Shown here: one piece after another, positions 40,561 through 48,430 of the stretch
Position numbering within the stretch: position 1 is the first letter of the stretch
Layout: each line of letters begins with the position of its first letter
NCBI RefSeq assembly: GCF_003027925.1
Contig: NZ_PYPS01000021.1
Coordinates: 1 to 64,000 of the forward strand
Direction of reading: 5' to 3'
From: Micromonospora sp. RP3T
GTDB taxonomy: Bacteria; Actinomycetota; Actinomycetes; Mycobacteriales; Micromonosporaceae
DNA length: 64,000 nt
Notes under the pieces: model-generated
Database searches by the model: none
Told to the model about the DNA's origin: nothing
The model's input: the letters and a program-made list of their open reading frames with translations, nothing else
Made by a program: the position numbers and the translations under genes

Positions 40561-40869
40561 ATGACCGGTCAATACACCGCTCCCGGGCAGGACCGCAGCC
40601 GCCGGGCAGTCCGTCCGCACGGGCCCATGCGACCCCTCTGGCGATGCCGGGTGTGCGCAGCACCGTGGCCGTGCCAGCCGGCCCGCCTCCTGCTGCTGAT
40701 GGAATACCGGCGCGACCGGGTGGCCTTGTCGATGTACATGGCCGGCTGCCTGTTCGATGCCACTGCCGACCTGATGAAACTCAATGACAACCCGGGGCCG
40801 TCGCCGGTCGAGTTGTTCGAGCGGTTCCTCGCCTGGACGGCTCGCCGCACCCCGGGCAGCGACCGGTAG
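40561..40869 (+). CDS. Small zinc-knuckle-like protein of actinomycetes
   Basis: 102 residues. The core LWRCRVCAAPWPCQPARLLL has three closely spaced cysteines, followed by helices RDRVALSMYMAGCLFDATAD and SPVELFERFLAWTARR. I recognise this as a small protein type recurrent in Micromonospora-like genomes next to small HTH genes, but its function is unknown to me. GTG 40558 is an alternative start. It shares the CTAGGG-box region with the divergent HTH gene and ends at a bidirectional hairpin. Confidence 0.7.
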   Translation: MTGQYTAPGQDRSRRAVRPHGPMRPLWRCRVCAAPWPCQPARLLLLMEYRRDRVALSMYMAGCLFDATADLMKLNDNPGPSPVELFERFLAWTARRTPGSDR

Positions 40870-40904
40870 CGGCCCGGCCCGGAGACGATCCCCGGACCGG
40901 GCCG
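40870..40904. terminator. Bidirectional hairpin terminator
   Basis: Directly after the stop of the rightward small gene, before the end of the leftward AhpD-like gene. Arms CGGCCCGG (40870-40877) and CCGGGCCG (40897-40904) extend inward with CGG/CCG pairs and one mismatch around an 8-nt loop. Confidence 0.6.
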
Positions 40905-40916
40905 ATCCCCCGTTCT

Positions 40917-41402
40917 TCAGCCGAGCGCGGCGGCGAACATGCCGGCCTCGTACGAGCCGCCCCGCTGGTGCACGATCACCGCGAACCGGTTCGCCGCGTT
41001 GATCAACCCGACCAGGCAGATCAGCGCCGCGACCTGGTCGTCGTCGTAGTGCTCACGCACCCGGGCCCAGGTCTCGTCGGACACCCCCTGGTGGGCGTCG
41101 GCGAGCCGGGTGCCCTCCTCGGCGAACGCCAGCGCGGCACGCTCCGCCTCGGTGAAGACCGTCGACTCGCGCCAGGCGGCGACCAGGTGCAGCCGGACCG
41201 CGCTCTCCCCGGCGGCGGTGGCCTCCTTGGTGTGCATGTCGATGCACCAGCCGCAGCCGTTGATCTGGCTGGCCCGCAGCGACACCAACTCCTGGGTGGA
41301 GTGCGGCAGCGGCGACTGCTGGATCGCCAGGCCCGCGTTGGCGAACCGCTTGAAGAAGTTGGCGGAGATCGGGTTGTCGAACAGGTTGAATCGGGTCTCC
41401 AT
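40917..41402 (-). CDS. AhpD-like/carboxymuconolactone decarboxylase-family protein
   Basis: 161 residues, all-helical. The AhpD-type redox motif NGCGWCIDMH (CxxC plus His) is near residue 50, and ALICLVGLINAANRFAVIVH closes the fold. Family members are peroxidase-like or disulfide-active enzymes. ATG 41402 follows a GGAGAGG site. It is divergent from an ECF41 sigma gene, the standard partner arrangement, and a near-consensus ECF41 promoter reads into it (TGTCACG at 41471-41465, N16, CATC at 41448-41445). Confidence 0.88.
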   Translation of the reverse strand: METRFNLFDNPISANFFKRFANAGLAIQQSPLPHSTQELVSLRASQINGCGWCIDMHTKEATAAGESAVRLHLVAAWRESTVFTEAERAALAFAEEGTRLADAHQGVSDETWARVREHYDDDQVAALICLVGLINAANRFAVIVHQRGGSYEAGMFAAALG

Positions 41403-41505
41403 GGTGTCGCCCTCTCCGGTGGCATGGCGTTCGGTCGGACACGAGATGCCGGCGGCGGGGGCGGCGTGACACCGTGGCCCGGTGACGACCGCCACAGCGG
41501 CACGG

Positions 41506-41532
41506 TGTCACATCGGGCCGGTGGCCGGCGTC
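41506..41532 (+). promoter_or_regulatory. ECF41-type promoter
   Basis: TGTCACA (41506-41512), 16 bp, CGTC (41529-41532): exact agreement with the ECF41 promoter pattern I recall from the literature. It lies 37 bp before the sigma start codon, so the sigma factor likely drives its own gene. Confidence 0.8.
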
Positions 41533-41569
41533 TGGTGGGGAACGCAGTCGAGCAGCGGAGGAGCCAGCC

Positions 41570-42469
41570 ATGGCGGACCCGGCCACCGAGGAGTTCCTCG
41601 CCCACCGGAACCTGCTCTTCACGGTCGCGTACGAGATGCTCGGCTCGGCCGCCGACGCCGAGGACGTGCTCCAGGAGACCTGGCTGCGGTGGGCCGGCGT
41701 CAACCTCGACGAGATCCGGGACCGACGCGCCTACCTGATCCGGATCACCACCCGCCAGGCACTGTCCCGGCTGCGCGCGCTCGGCCGGCGCAAGGAGTCG
41801 TACGTCGGGTCGTGGCTGCCCGAGCCGCTGCTGACCACCCCCGACGTGGCCGACGACGTGGCGCTGGCCGACAGCGTCTCGATGGCGATGCTGCTGGTGC
41901 TGGAGACGCTCGCGCCGACCGAGCGGGCCGTGTTCGTGCTGCGTGAGGTGTTCGACGTCGGGTACGACGAGATCGCCGAGACGGTCGACCGGACGCCGGC
42001 CACGGTGCGGCAGATCGCGCACCGGGCACGCGCCCACGTGGCGGCGCGCCGGCCGCGCCGTACCGTCTCCGCGGCCGAGACCCGGGACGCGCTCGACGCG
42101 TTCCGGCGGGCGGTCGAGACCGGCGACCTCCGGTCGTTGCTCGCGGTGCTCGCCGAGGACGTCGTGCTGGTTGGCGACGGCGGCGGGATCAGGCAGGCGA
42201 TCCCGCGCCCGGTCGCCGGCGCCGACAAGGTGGCCCGCCTGCTGGCCGGCGGCTGGCGTCGGGTCGCCGAGGTGGCGTCGATGGTGCCGGCGCAGGTCAA
42301 CGGCTACCCGGCGCTGCTCGTGCGGCTCGACGGCGAGCTGGACACGGTCGTGGCGGTACGCTTCGACGACGGCCTGATCACCGGGCTCTACGCGGTGCGC
42401 AACCCGGAGAAGCTGTCCCGGATGACCCGGGAGACGACGCTGAGCCGCCGTGCGACGATGCCCGGATGA
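41570..42469 (+). CDS. ECF41-family (SigJ-like) sigma factor with SnoaL-like C-terminus
   Basis: 299 residues. Region 2 (LLFTVAYEMLGSAADAEDVL, QETWLRWAG) and region 4 (LAPTERAVFVLREVFDVGYD, ETVDRTPATVRQIAHRA) are followed by a fused SnoaL/NTF2-like domain of about 120 residues. It carries the DGGG motif (VLVGDGGGIRQA) and NPEKL, the ECF41 C-terminal signatures that replace a separate anti-sigma. ATG 41570 follows GGAGGAG. Its target is probably the divergent AhpD-like gene and itself. It overlaps the next small gene (ATGA). Confidence 0.92.
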   Translation: MADPATEEFLAHRNLLFTVAYEMLGSAADAEDVLQETWLRWAGVNLDEIRDRRAYLIRITTRQALSRLRALGRRKESYVGSWLPEPLLTTPDVADDVALADSVSMAMLLVLETLAPTERAVFVLREVFDVGYDEIAETVDRTPATVRQIAHRARAHVAARRPRRTVSAAETRDALDAFRRAVETGDLRSLLAVLAEDVVLVGDGGGIRQAIPRPVAGADKVARLLAGGWRRVAEVASMVPAQVNGYPALLVRLDGELDTVVAVRFDDGLITGLYAVRNPEKLSRMTRETTLSRRATMPG

Positions 42470-42510
42470 GCAGCGACGCCTCCACCCGAGCCCGGATGAG
42501 CAGCGACGCC
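42461..42510 (+). repeat. 30-bp tandem duplication around a start codon
   Basis: CCCGGATGAGCAGCGACGCC occurs at 42461-42480 and again at 42491-42510, 30 bp apart. Each copy carries the ATGAGC start of the next gene, and the first also carries the sigma-factor stop. The duplication keeps frame, adding ten residues (SSDASTRARM) to the N-terminus. Confidence 0.85.
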
Positions 42511-42789
42511 CCGCCCGACGTCACCGCCCTCGCCATCAACGTGGCCGTTCCGGAGGCGCTGCGCTGGACCGACACCCGGCGCGGCGAGGAGTTCACGCTG
42601 ACCACTCTCAACATCCGGCTGCTGCCGGACGGCCGGCTCGCCGCCAAGGCGTACGGCCGACCCACGGCGGGTGGGCGCGGCGCGTACGTGTCGTTCCGGG
42701 TGCCGGACCGGCCGGAGCTGGCCGCGCTGGTGGCGGCGGCGGCCGACCGGGCGGCCGCGCTCTGGGCCGCCCACCGCGGCCTCGACTGA
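42466..42789 (+). CDS. Hypothetical protein, 107 aa
   Basis: Conserved-looking small protein: TALAINVAVPEALRWTDTRR, then FTLTTLNIRLLPDGRLAAKA, ending in an alanine-rich helix. I do not recognise a family. Two in-frame starts (42466 and 42496) arise from the tandem duplication; the first overlaps the sigma stop (ATGA), so the genes are coupled. It converges with the MFS gene, separated by a hairpin lying in the MFS 3' end. Confidence 0.75.
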   Translation: MSSDASTRARMSSDAPPDVTALAINVAVPEALRWTDTRRGEEFTLTTLNIRLLPDGRLAAKAYGRPTAGGRGAYVSFRVPDRPELAALVAAAADRAAALWAAHRGLD

Positions 42790-42792
42790 GCG

Positions 42793-44034
42793 TCACGCCG
42801 GGCGGTTCCGCTCCGCCCGGCGCACCACCTCCGGCGTCACCAGTCCCACCACCAGGAACACGCCGCCGAGCAGCAGCCAGCCGGGCGCGCCCCAGGTGAT
42901 GCAGCACAACGCCAGCACGGTCGGCGCCACCACGTTCGCCAGGCCGGCGCCGAACCCGAACAGGCCCATGTACTGCCCCTGCGCATGTGCCGGGGCCAGG
43001 CTGAAGCGCAGCTCCATCGAGCCGGCGGTGTGCCACAGTTCGCCGACGGTGTGCACGCAGACGCCGAGCCCGATGCCGGCGACGGCGAGCCAGGTGGGCA
43101 GTGTGGCGGTCGCGGCGACGACCGCCATCCCGGCGAGGAAGGCGACCCCGGCCCGGCGTACGGCCCGACCGGCCGCGTCGCTGCTGTCCACGCCCCGGCT
43201 CGCCCGGACCTGGAGCAGCACCACGAGTGCGGTGTTGGCCAGGGCCGTCGCGCCGACCAGCCAGCGGGGCGCGTCGGTGTGCCCGACGATCCACAGCGGC
43301 AACGCGAAGAGCAGCACCTGGTGGTGGATCGACATCACGCCGTCCAGCACGGTGACGGCCACGTACCCCCGGTCGCGCAGGACCGCCCAGCGGTTGGTGC
43401 GGGGCGGCGCGGAAACCGGTGGCAGCGCCGGCAGGGCGGCGACCACGCTCGCGGCGGCGACGAAGCTGAGCGCGTTCGCCAGCACCAGCGCCAGGTAGGC
43501 CGGGCGGCTGTCGAACTGCACGGCGAACCCGGTCGCGATCGCGGCGCAACTGCCGGCCAGATTGGCGACCGAGCGCAGGTACGCGCGATATCTCGGCAGG
43601 TCGTCGCCGCCGATTCCGCGAACGAGTGGTCCCCGCGCGGCGCCCCCGGCGGAACGGGCCAGTTCACCGACGCAGAGCGCCACCAGGACCAGCCAGAAAT
43701 TGCGGACGACAAGCAGCGCGCCCATCGCCGCGCCCTGGATCACGAGCATGCCCAGGTAGACCTCCCGGGGCCCGCGCCGGTCGGCGAGATGCCCCACCGG
43801 TACGCCCGCGAGCAGGCCGGCGCCGGCGGCGACGCCCATGCCGAGGCCGACCTGGGCCAGCGGCAGACCGACCACGCGGGTGAAGAACAGCGCGGCGGTG
43901 ACCATGAAGACACCGCTGCCGATCATGTTGACGAACGTGGCCAGCGCGAGAATGCGCTGCGGTCGCGTTTGCGGCACGAGTCCTCGCCGGACCAGCGGCG
44001 GAACTCGCTTTTCGATTGTGGGCACAGTGGACAC
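42793..44034 (-). CDS. MFS transporter
   Basis: 413 residues with about twelve hydrophobic segments and the MFS loop motif between helices 2 and 3 (GHLADRRGPREVYLG). It is a drug/metabolite-exporter-like protein of the inner membrane; the substrate is unknown. The N-terminus (MSTVPTIEKRVPPLVRRG) is cytoplasmic and basic. It stands alone, convergent with the ECF41 operon and 120 bp after the methyltransferase gene on the same strand. Confidence 0.88.
   Translation of the reverse strand: MSTVPTIEKRVPPLVRRGLVPQTRPQRILALATFVNMIGSGVFMVTAALFFTRVVGLPLAQVGLGMGVAAGAGLLAGVPVGHLADRRGPREVYLGMLVIQGAAMGALLVVRNFWLVLVALCVGELARSAGGAARGPLVRGIGGDDLPRYRAYLRSVANLAGSCAAIATGFAVQFDSRPAYLALVLANALSFVAAASVVAALPALPPVSAPPRTNRWAVLRDRGYVAVTVLDGVMSIHHQVLLFALPLWIVGHTDAPRWLVGATALANTALVVLLQVRASRGVDSSDAAGRAVRRAGVAFLAGMAVVAATATLPTWLAVAGIGLGVCVHTVGELWHTAGSMELRFSLAPAHAQGQYMGLFGFGAGLANVVAPTVLALCCITWGAPGWLLLGGVFLVVGLVTPEVVRRAERNRPA
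42796..42822. terminator. Hairpin in MFS 3' end, terminator for ECF41 operon
   Basis: A perfect 10-bp stem, CGCCGGGCGG (42796-42805) and its complement (42813-42822), with a 7-nt loop. It begins 7 nt after the stop of the rightward 107-aa gene and lies inside the last codons of the leftward MFS gene. Confidence 0.65.
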
Positions 44035-44154
44035 CGGTGACCTCCCCGTCAGATCAGCTCGGCGAATCTAACGAGAATTTCCGCCCGATCTGATCGGTTC
44101 GTCGGCCGATACCGCAGATGCCCGATGCTTGCTAACTTGGATGTCGTCGGGAGG

Positions 44155-44931
44155 TCAGCGACGCACGCCCACCCCGCCGTAGCCGTGCGACACCGCGGCC
44201 TGCGGCTCGCCGTCCGGCCGCCAGTCGGCCAGCCGGACCAGACCGGGCTCGACCAGGTCGTACCCGTCGAGGAAGCGGGCCACGTCGGCGTGGGTGCGGG
44301 GCACCAGCGGCGCGCTGCTGCGCCGGTAGACCTCGGTGCCGGCCCGCGCGGGCAGCGGCGGCGCGCCGTCCAGCGTCAGGTGCGACAACGCGAGCAGGCT
44401 GCCGGGCGCGGTGGCGTCGCGCAGCCGGGCCACGGCCGTCCACGGGTCGTCCGCGTCGGGCACGAAGTGCAGCACCGCGACCAGCAGCAGCGCCACCGGC
44501 TCACGGAGGTCGAGCGTCGCGCGCAGCGTCGGGTCGGCCAGCAGCTCGTCGGGCCGCCGCAGGTCACCGCGGACCACCACGGTGCGCCCGCCGTCGGTGG
44601 GCAGCAACCGCCTGGCGTACGCGACGGCCACCTCGTCGGTGTCCACGTAGACCACCCGGGCGTCCGGGTTCACCGCGCGGACCACCTCGTGCACGTTGCC
44701 CTGGGTGGGCAGCCCGGCGCCGACGTCGAGGAACTGGCGTACGCCCCGCTCGGCCGCCCACCGCACGGCCCGGCGCAGGAAGGCGCGGTTCGTCTGGGCC
44801 GCCACGCCGGTGTCCGGAAAGATCTTCAGGATCTCCTCCGCGGCGGCCCGGTCGGCCGCGAAATTGTGGCATCCGCCCAGGTAGTAGTCGTACATCCGGG
44901 CCACGTTGGGTCGCGTTTCAGCAGCCGTCAC
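44155..44931 (-). CDS. S-adenosylmethionine-dependent methyltransferase (actinomycete SAM_MT family)
   Basis: 258 residues. The start PNVARMYDYYLGGCHNFAAD with NRAFLRRAVRWAAERGVRQF then LDVGAGLPTQGNVHEV is the hallmark of the large actinomycete family often listed as S-adenosyl methyltransferase (PF04672-like). DVGAG is the SAM-binding motif, and VVYVDTDEVAVAYAR the acidic ribose-binding strand. The substrate is unknown. It is divergent from the zinc-ribbon gene. The start is GTG 44931. Confidence 0.9.
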   Translation of the reverse strand: MTAAETRPNVARMYDYYLGGCHNFAADRAAAEEILKIFPDTGVAAQTNRAFLRRAVRWAAERGVRQFLDVGAGLPTQGNVHEVVRAVNPDARVVYVDTDEVAVAYARRLLPTDGGRTVVVRGDLRRPDELLADPTLRATLDLREPVALLLVAVLHFVPDADDPWTAVARLRDATAPGSLLALSHLTLDGAPPLPARAGTEVYRRSSAPLVPRTHADVARFLDGYDLVEPGLVRLADWRPDGEPQAAVSHGYGGVGVRR

Positions 44932-44991
44932 GCCCTGATGTGTAGCACCCTGGGCGACGAACCGCTGACCCGTTGTTCCCAGGAGGTACCG

Positions 44992-45480
44992 ATGACCGAT
45001 CGGCGGCAGACCGTGGAGGTCGACCCGGTGCTGTTCCGCGCCGTCTACGACTCACCCGCCTCACTCCCCGGGCGGCACCGGTGGACCACCCCCGAGTCGG
45101 ACGTACGCCGGATGGAGCGGCTGCTGAACATCCCGGCGCACAGCATCGGCGCACCGCTGTGGGTCAGCGGCGACGAGCCGGACTGCCCGAAGTGCGGACG
45201 CCGGGTGACCTGGTACGACATCGTCTCGTCCGCGCTGCACGGGGTGCACGACACGGCGATGATCGCGCGGGTGGTGCTCGGCGAGCGGAAGTACGTCAAC
45301 ACCGAGGTGCCGGACGCGGTGCCCGGCGTCCACTGTGCCGACTGTCGCACCCCGATCACCGGGCTGCGCAGCTTCAAGTGCCACAACTGGGCGTACGCGT
45401 TCGAGGCGCTGGAGAAGATCGTCGAGCGGATGTCCGGCGTACCGGCCCAGCCGCCGGGTGACCGGGGCACGGGGTGTTAA
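44992..45480 (+). CDS. Zinc-ribbon hypothetical protein, 162 aa
   Basis: ATG 44992 follows AGGAGG. Two Cys pairs, CPKCGRRVTW and CADCRTPITG, should bind one zinc. An HGVHDTAMIARVVLGERKYV segment and a C-terminal amphipathic helix (NWAYAFEALEKIVERM) complete it. No family name is known to me. It is divergent from the methyltransferase gene and ends inside the palindromic repeat that follows. Confidence 0.75.
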   Translation: MTDRRQTVEVDPVLFRAVYDSPASLPGRHRWTTPESDVRRMERLLNIPAHSIGAPLWVSGDEPDCPKCGRRVTWYDIVSSALHGVHDTAMIARVVLGERKYVNTEVPDAVPGVHCADCRTPITGLRSFKCHNWAYAFEALEKIVERMSGVPAQPPGDRGTGC

Positions 45481-45530
45481 GCGGGGCCCCTTCCTATACC
45501 GAAGGCGTTAACAAGGGGCCCCGCCTTACC
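45478..45530. repeat. Dispersed GC-rich palindromic repeat, copy 2 (terminator-like)
   Basis: A perfect 12-bp stem, GCGGGGCCCCTT (45481-45492) with its complement at 45513-45524, around a 20-nt loop holding CCTATACCGAAGGC and GTTAAC. It begins at the stop codon of the zinc-ribbon gene and sits between convergent genes, like copy 1 near 3 kb, to which it is clearly related. Confidence 0.75.
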
Positions 45531-45560
45531 TGCGGGCGCGCGCACGCCGAGCGTGGCCGA

Positions 45561-46343
45561 TCACACGCCGCCGGTGGTGAGCACCAGCGTGGCGGCGGTG
45601 CCGAGGATGAGGAACGGCCCGAACGGCAGGTGACTGCGCCAGCGGACCCGCCGGGCGGCGAGCAGCACCAGCCCGGCCAGCGCGGCCAGGGTGACCGCGA
45701 GCACCAGCCCGGCCACCAGGACCGGCCAGCCGTACCAGCCGAGCAGCGCACCCGCGCCCAGGGCCAGCTTGGCGTCGCCGAGGCCGAAACCGCGCCGGCC
45801 GAACAGCACGGTGGTGGCCGCGAAGCCGGCGCCGAGCGCCAGCCCGGCCGCGACGGCCCGTACCCAGGGTGCCGGGCCGGGCCCGGCCAGCGCGGTCGCC
45901 CCGAGCAGCGCCGCGGTGCCGCCGGCGGCCGGCCAGGTCAGCCGGTCGGGCAGCCGGTGCGCCGCGGCGTCCACCAGCGCCATCGGCACCGCCCAGGCGA
46001 GCCACCAGGCCAGCGCCAGGCGCGCGCCGGGCAGCCCGCCGGCCAACGCCAGCACCGCGACGGCGACCGCGAGCGCCACCTCCGCCACGGCCGGTGGCAC
46101 GCCGATCCGCGCCCGGCAGCCGGGGCAGCGGGCCGCCGGCCCGAGCGCCGGCCACGGCCGGTCCAGCCCGATCGGCGTGCCGCAGGCGTCGCACGCCGTC
46201 CGGTCCGGGCAGTCCGGCGGTACGGCGTAGCGGGCCACCGCCAGCCGGACCGGCGGCCCGACCGCGAGGGTGGCCAGCAGCCGGACGAGCGGGCGGCGGG
46301 TGACGGCCGGCGGGTCGGGGTGGCGGAGCCGTTCGGTGGTCAT
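45561..46343 (-). CDS. Prepilin peptidase (A24 aspartic peptidase)
   Basis: 260 residues, with a cytoplasmic domain between the first helices carrying two Cys pairs (CDACGTPIG and CPGCRARIG), then about six membrane helices. Catalytic aspartates are in ALVDAAAHRLPDRL and in FGLGDAKL (the GxGD motif). It cleaves leader peptides of type IV/Flp-like pilins. It is divergent from the Tad genes to its right, whose pseudopilins it should process. The start ATG 46343 is chosen because the coding pattern begins there; the upstream open frame is low complexity. Confidence 0.88.
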   Translation of the reverse strand: MTTERLRHPDPPAVTRRPLVRLLATLAVGPPVRLAVARYAVPPDCPDRTACDACGTPIGLDRPWPALGPAARCPGCRARIGVPPAVAEVALAVAVAVLALAGGLPGARLALAWWLAWAVPMALVDAAAHRLPDRLTWPAAGGTAALLGATALAGPGPAPWVRAVAAGLALGAGFAATTVLFGRRGFGLGDAKLALGAGALLGWYGWPVLVAGLVLAVTLAALAGLVLLAARRVRWRSHLPFGPFLILGTAATLVLTTGGV

Positions 46344-46922
46344 GCCGGCTCCCCCGTCCGGTCGCCGGTGGTTCCGCTGCGGAGCACGCAGAGTGACGGC
46401 ACGTTGATCGTCGTGTGGCGGATGGCGCGGAAAATGGCGTCCGGCGGGGCCCCGGAGCGGCCGGTGCCGACGACGGGTGTCGGGCGTGGCCGACCGGCGG
46501 GACGGATCGGACGAGCGGGGTGCACCCCGCCCATACCGGTGGCGTGGCGGGCGGCCGGCGCGGGCGGGTGGACGGGTGCGGGTGAGCGCACACCGACTGT
46601 CGGGGAGGCCGGGGAGGACCCGCTCGTCACCGTCCGGAACGCCACCGGCCGCCACCACCCGTCTTCACTCAACGTGTTCACGTGAATTGCCTCTGTTGCA
46701 TCGGCGGACGTCAGCCTATGCTCGCCCCTTGGGTACGACGCAACCCCCGCTCAATGGCGTCGGAGGCGGACCGGAGACAGCACTTCCACATTCCACGAAG
46801 ATCAGCACAGGTAAATGCACACGGTGGCGGTCGAGGTCCGGTCCGACAGATCCGGGCGTGCTTCCGCATGCCCGGAGCGCTCCGCGCGACCGCACCGGGC
46901 CGGCACCGAGGAGGGCTCGGCG
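46344..46922. other. Divergent control region of the Tad locus
   Basis: No supported gene in about 580 bp between the prepilin peptidase and the first Tad-side gene. It contains the perfect 10-bp palindrome TTCACGTGAA at 46677-46686 and a slightly AT-richer stretch after it (TTGCAT, then TATGCT 15 bp later) that could be a rightward promoter. The GAGGAGGG site at 46908-46915 serves TTG 46923. Confidence 0.45.
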
Positions 46923-47489
46923 TTGCGCACATGGCAATCCCGCCGATGGGAAGGCGGCCTGCTCAGCCTCGTGCTGGCGGTCGGTGCCGCCGGCTGCGGC
47001 ACCGGGCCCGAGGCGACCACCGGCCCGCTGACCGGCCGCGCCGCAGCGCCCGCCGCGCATTCCACCGCCGAGGAGAAAGCGGCCGAAAAAGCGGCACTCA
47101 CCGCCTATTCCGGCTATCTCGCCGCGTCCCGGGCGGCGAGCGCCCGCAGCGATCCCGGCCATCCCGCCCTCGGCCGTTTTCTGGCCGACCCGCTGCTGAC
47201 CCAGGTTCGGTTGGCAATTCGTGACGCGAAGGAGCACGGCGCGATGCGTACCGGAAAACTGGTTTCCACCCCCACGGTGGTCTCGGTCGACCTGGCCGCC
47301 GAAACGCCCACCGTCGAGATCCAGGACTGCCTGGACGCGACCGGCTACCGGCTGGTCTACGTCAAGAGCCGCAAGCCCGTGCCCGGCACCGACGGCGGCC
47401 GGTACCTGGCCACCGCGACCGCGGCCCGCTATCCCGACGGTCGCTGGCTGGTCAACGCCGGCGCCGCGCACCGGGACCAGCCGTGCTGA
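46923..47489 (+). CDS. Tad-locus lipoprotein
   Basis: 188 residues from TTG 46923, seven bases after a GAGGAGGG site; the ATG/GTG starts upstream give no sensible signal peptide. A signal peptide GGLLSLVLAVGAAGC ends in a lipobox-like AAGC. The mature part has KLVSTPTVVSVDLAAETPTV and YVKSRKPVPGTDGGRYLATA, a small beta-rich fold of the SnoaL/lipoprotein type. No family is assigned. It is first of the rightward Tad operon and overlaps the next gene by 7 nt, so a role in pilus assembly outside the membrane is inferred. Confidence 0.72.
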   Translation: MRTWQSRRWEGGLLSLVLAVGAAGCGTGPEATTGPLTGRAAAPAAHSTAEEKAAEKAALTAYSGYLAASRAASARSDPGHPALGRFLADPLLTQVRLAIRDAKEHGAMRTGKLVSTPTVVSVDLAAETPTVEIQDCLDATGYRLVYVKSRKPVPGTDGGRYLATATAARYPDGRWLVNAGAAHRDQPC

Positions 47490-48430
47490 CCTGGGGAGGA
47501 GGGAGCGTCCCGGCCGACCGGGTCGGGACGCCCCGCCGGTGGTTCGTCACCGGCCTGGTGGCGGTGCTGACGCTGGCCGGCTCCCCCGCCCGCGCCGCCG
47601 ACCCGGGCGGCTCGTGCCCACCCGACCAGAACAACTGTGACGTCTGGGACGACGACCCGGGCGTCCCGGGCGGCGGCGGCGGGCCGGGCGGCGGCGGCAA
47701 CGACGGCGGCGGCAGCGGCAGCGGCGGAGGCACCGCGAAGTGCCAGTGGAACGGCCGGGTCGTCGCCTGCTACGACGACGTGGCGGGCTGGTTCAACAAC
47801 AGCGACGGCTGCTATTACAGGCTGAACGAGCCGCAACTGCCCGCGCCGGACGGCAAGCAGTGGTACACCGCCAGTTGCCAAGAAGGTGCCACCGGCCAGC
47901 AGGGCACCGTGCTGCTCGACGCGCCGCCGGGCGGCTACGGCACCCCGCCCGACCCGGAGGAGCTGGCCCGTCGCGCGCTGGCCTCGATCTCGCTGCTGCC
48001 GCCCCGGGCGGCGGTCGCGCCCCGGCGCAGCAAGGGGCCGGGGCTGGTTGGGCTGCCGGTCTGGATGTGGGCCAGCCCCGGCAACTCCTACTTCGGACCG
48101 CTGAGCGCCTCCGCCTCGGAGCGGGGCCTCACCGTCTCGATCACCGCGAAGGTGGGCAAGATCGTCTGGCACATGGGCGACGGCCTCGACGTCGAGTGCC
48201 GCGGGCCGGGCACGCCCTACAGCTCCAGCGGGCCGCACGCCGGCGCCCCCTCGCCCGACTGCGGCCTGGATGCCGGCTACCCGAAGGCCGGCACGTACCG
48301 GGTCTACGCCACCACGTTCTGGACCGTCGAGTGGTCGTCCAGCGGCGGGGAGAGCGGCGTGATCGACCAGAGCCGGGTCAGCGGTGTCGTCCCGGTGCAG
48401 ATCAACGAACTCCAGGTGGTGACGCGATGA
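47483..48430 (+). CDS. Secreted protein of the Tad locus
   Basis: 315 residues. A signal peptide (about residues 18-38, ending PARA) is followed by a Cys-containing start (GSCPPDQNNCDVWDDDPG), a long Gly/Ser tract (about 60-85), a Cys-rich segment (KCQWNGRVVACYDDVAGWFN) and a beta-rich C-terminus containing WHMGDGLDVECRGPGTPY. Similar secreted proteins occur in actinobacterial Tad loci, but I cannot name a domain. It may be a pilus-associated or cell-wall-exposed component. It overlaps both neighbours. Confidence 0.7.
   Translation: MLTWGGGSVPADRVGTPRRWFVTGLVAVLTLAGSPARAADPGGSCPPDQNNCDVWDDDPGVPGGGGGPGGGGNDGGGSGSGGGTAKCQWNGRVVACYDDVAGWFNNSDGCYYRLNEPQLPAPDGKQWYTASCQEGATGQQGTVLLDAPPGGYGTPPDPEELARRALASISLLPPRAAVAPRRSKGPGLVGLPVWMWASPGNSYFGPLSASASERGLTVSITAKVGKIVWHMGDGLDVECRGPGTPYSSSGPHAGAPSPDCGLDAGYPKAGTYRVYATTFWTVEWSSSGGESGVIDQSRVSGVVPVQINELQVVTR

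Noticed and set aside
47660..47740. GC-rich repeat tract resembling a CRISPR or simple repeat array
   Set aside because: It is the Gly/Ser-coding linker of the secreted Tad-locus protein, without regular repeat-spacer structure.
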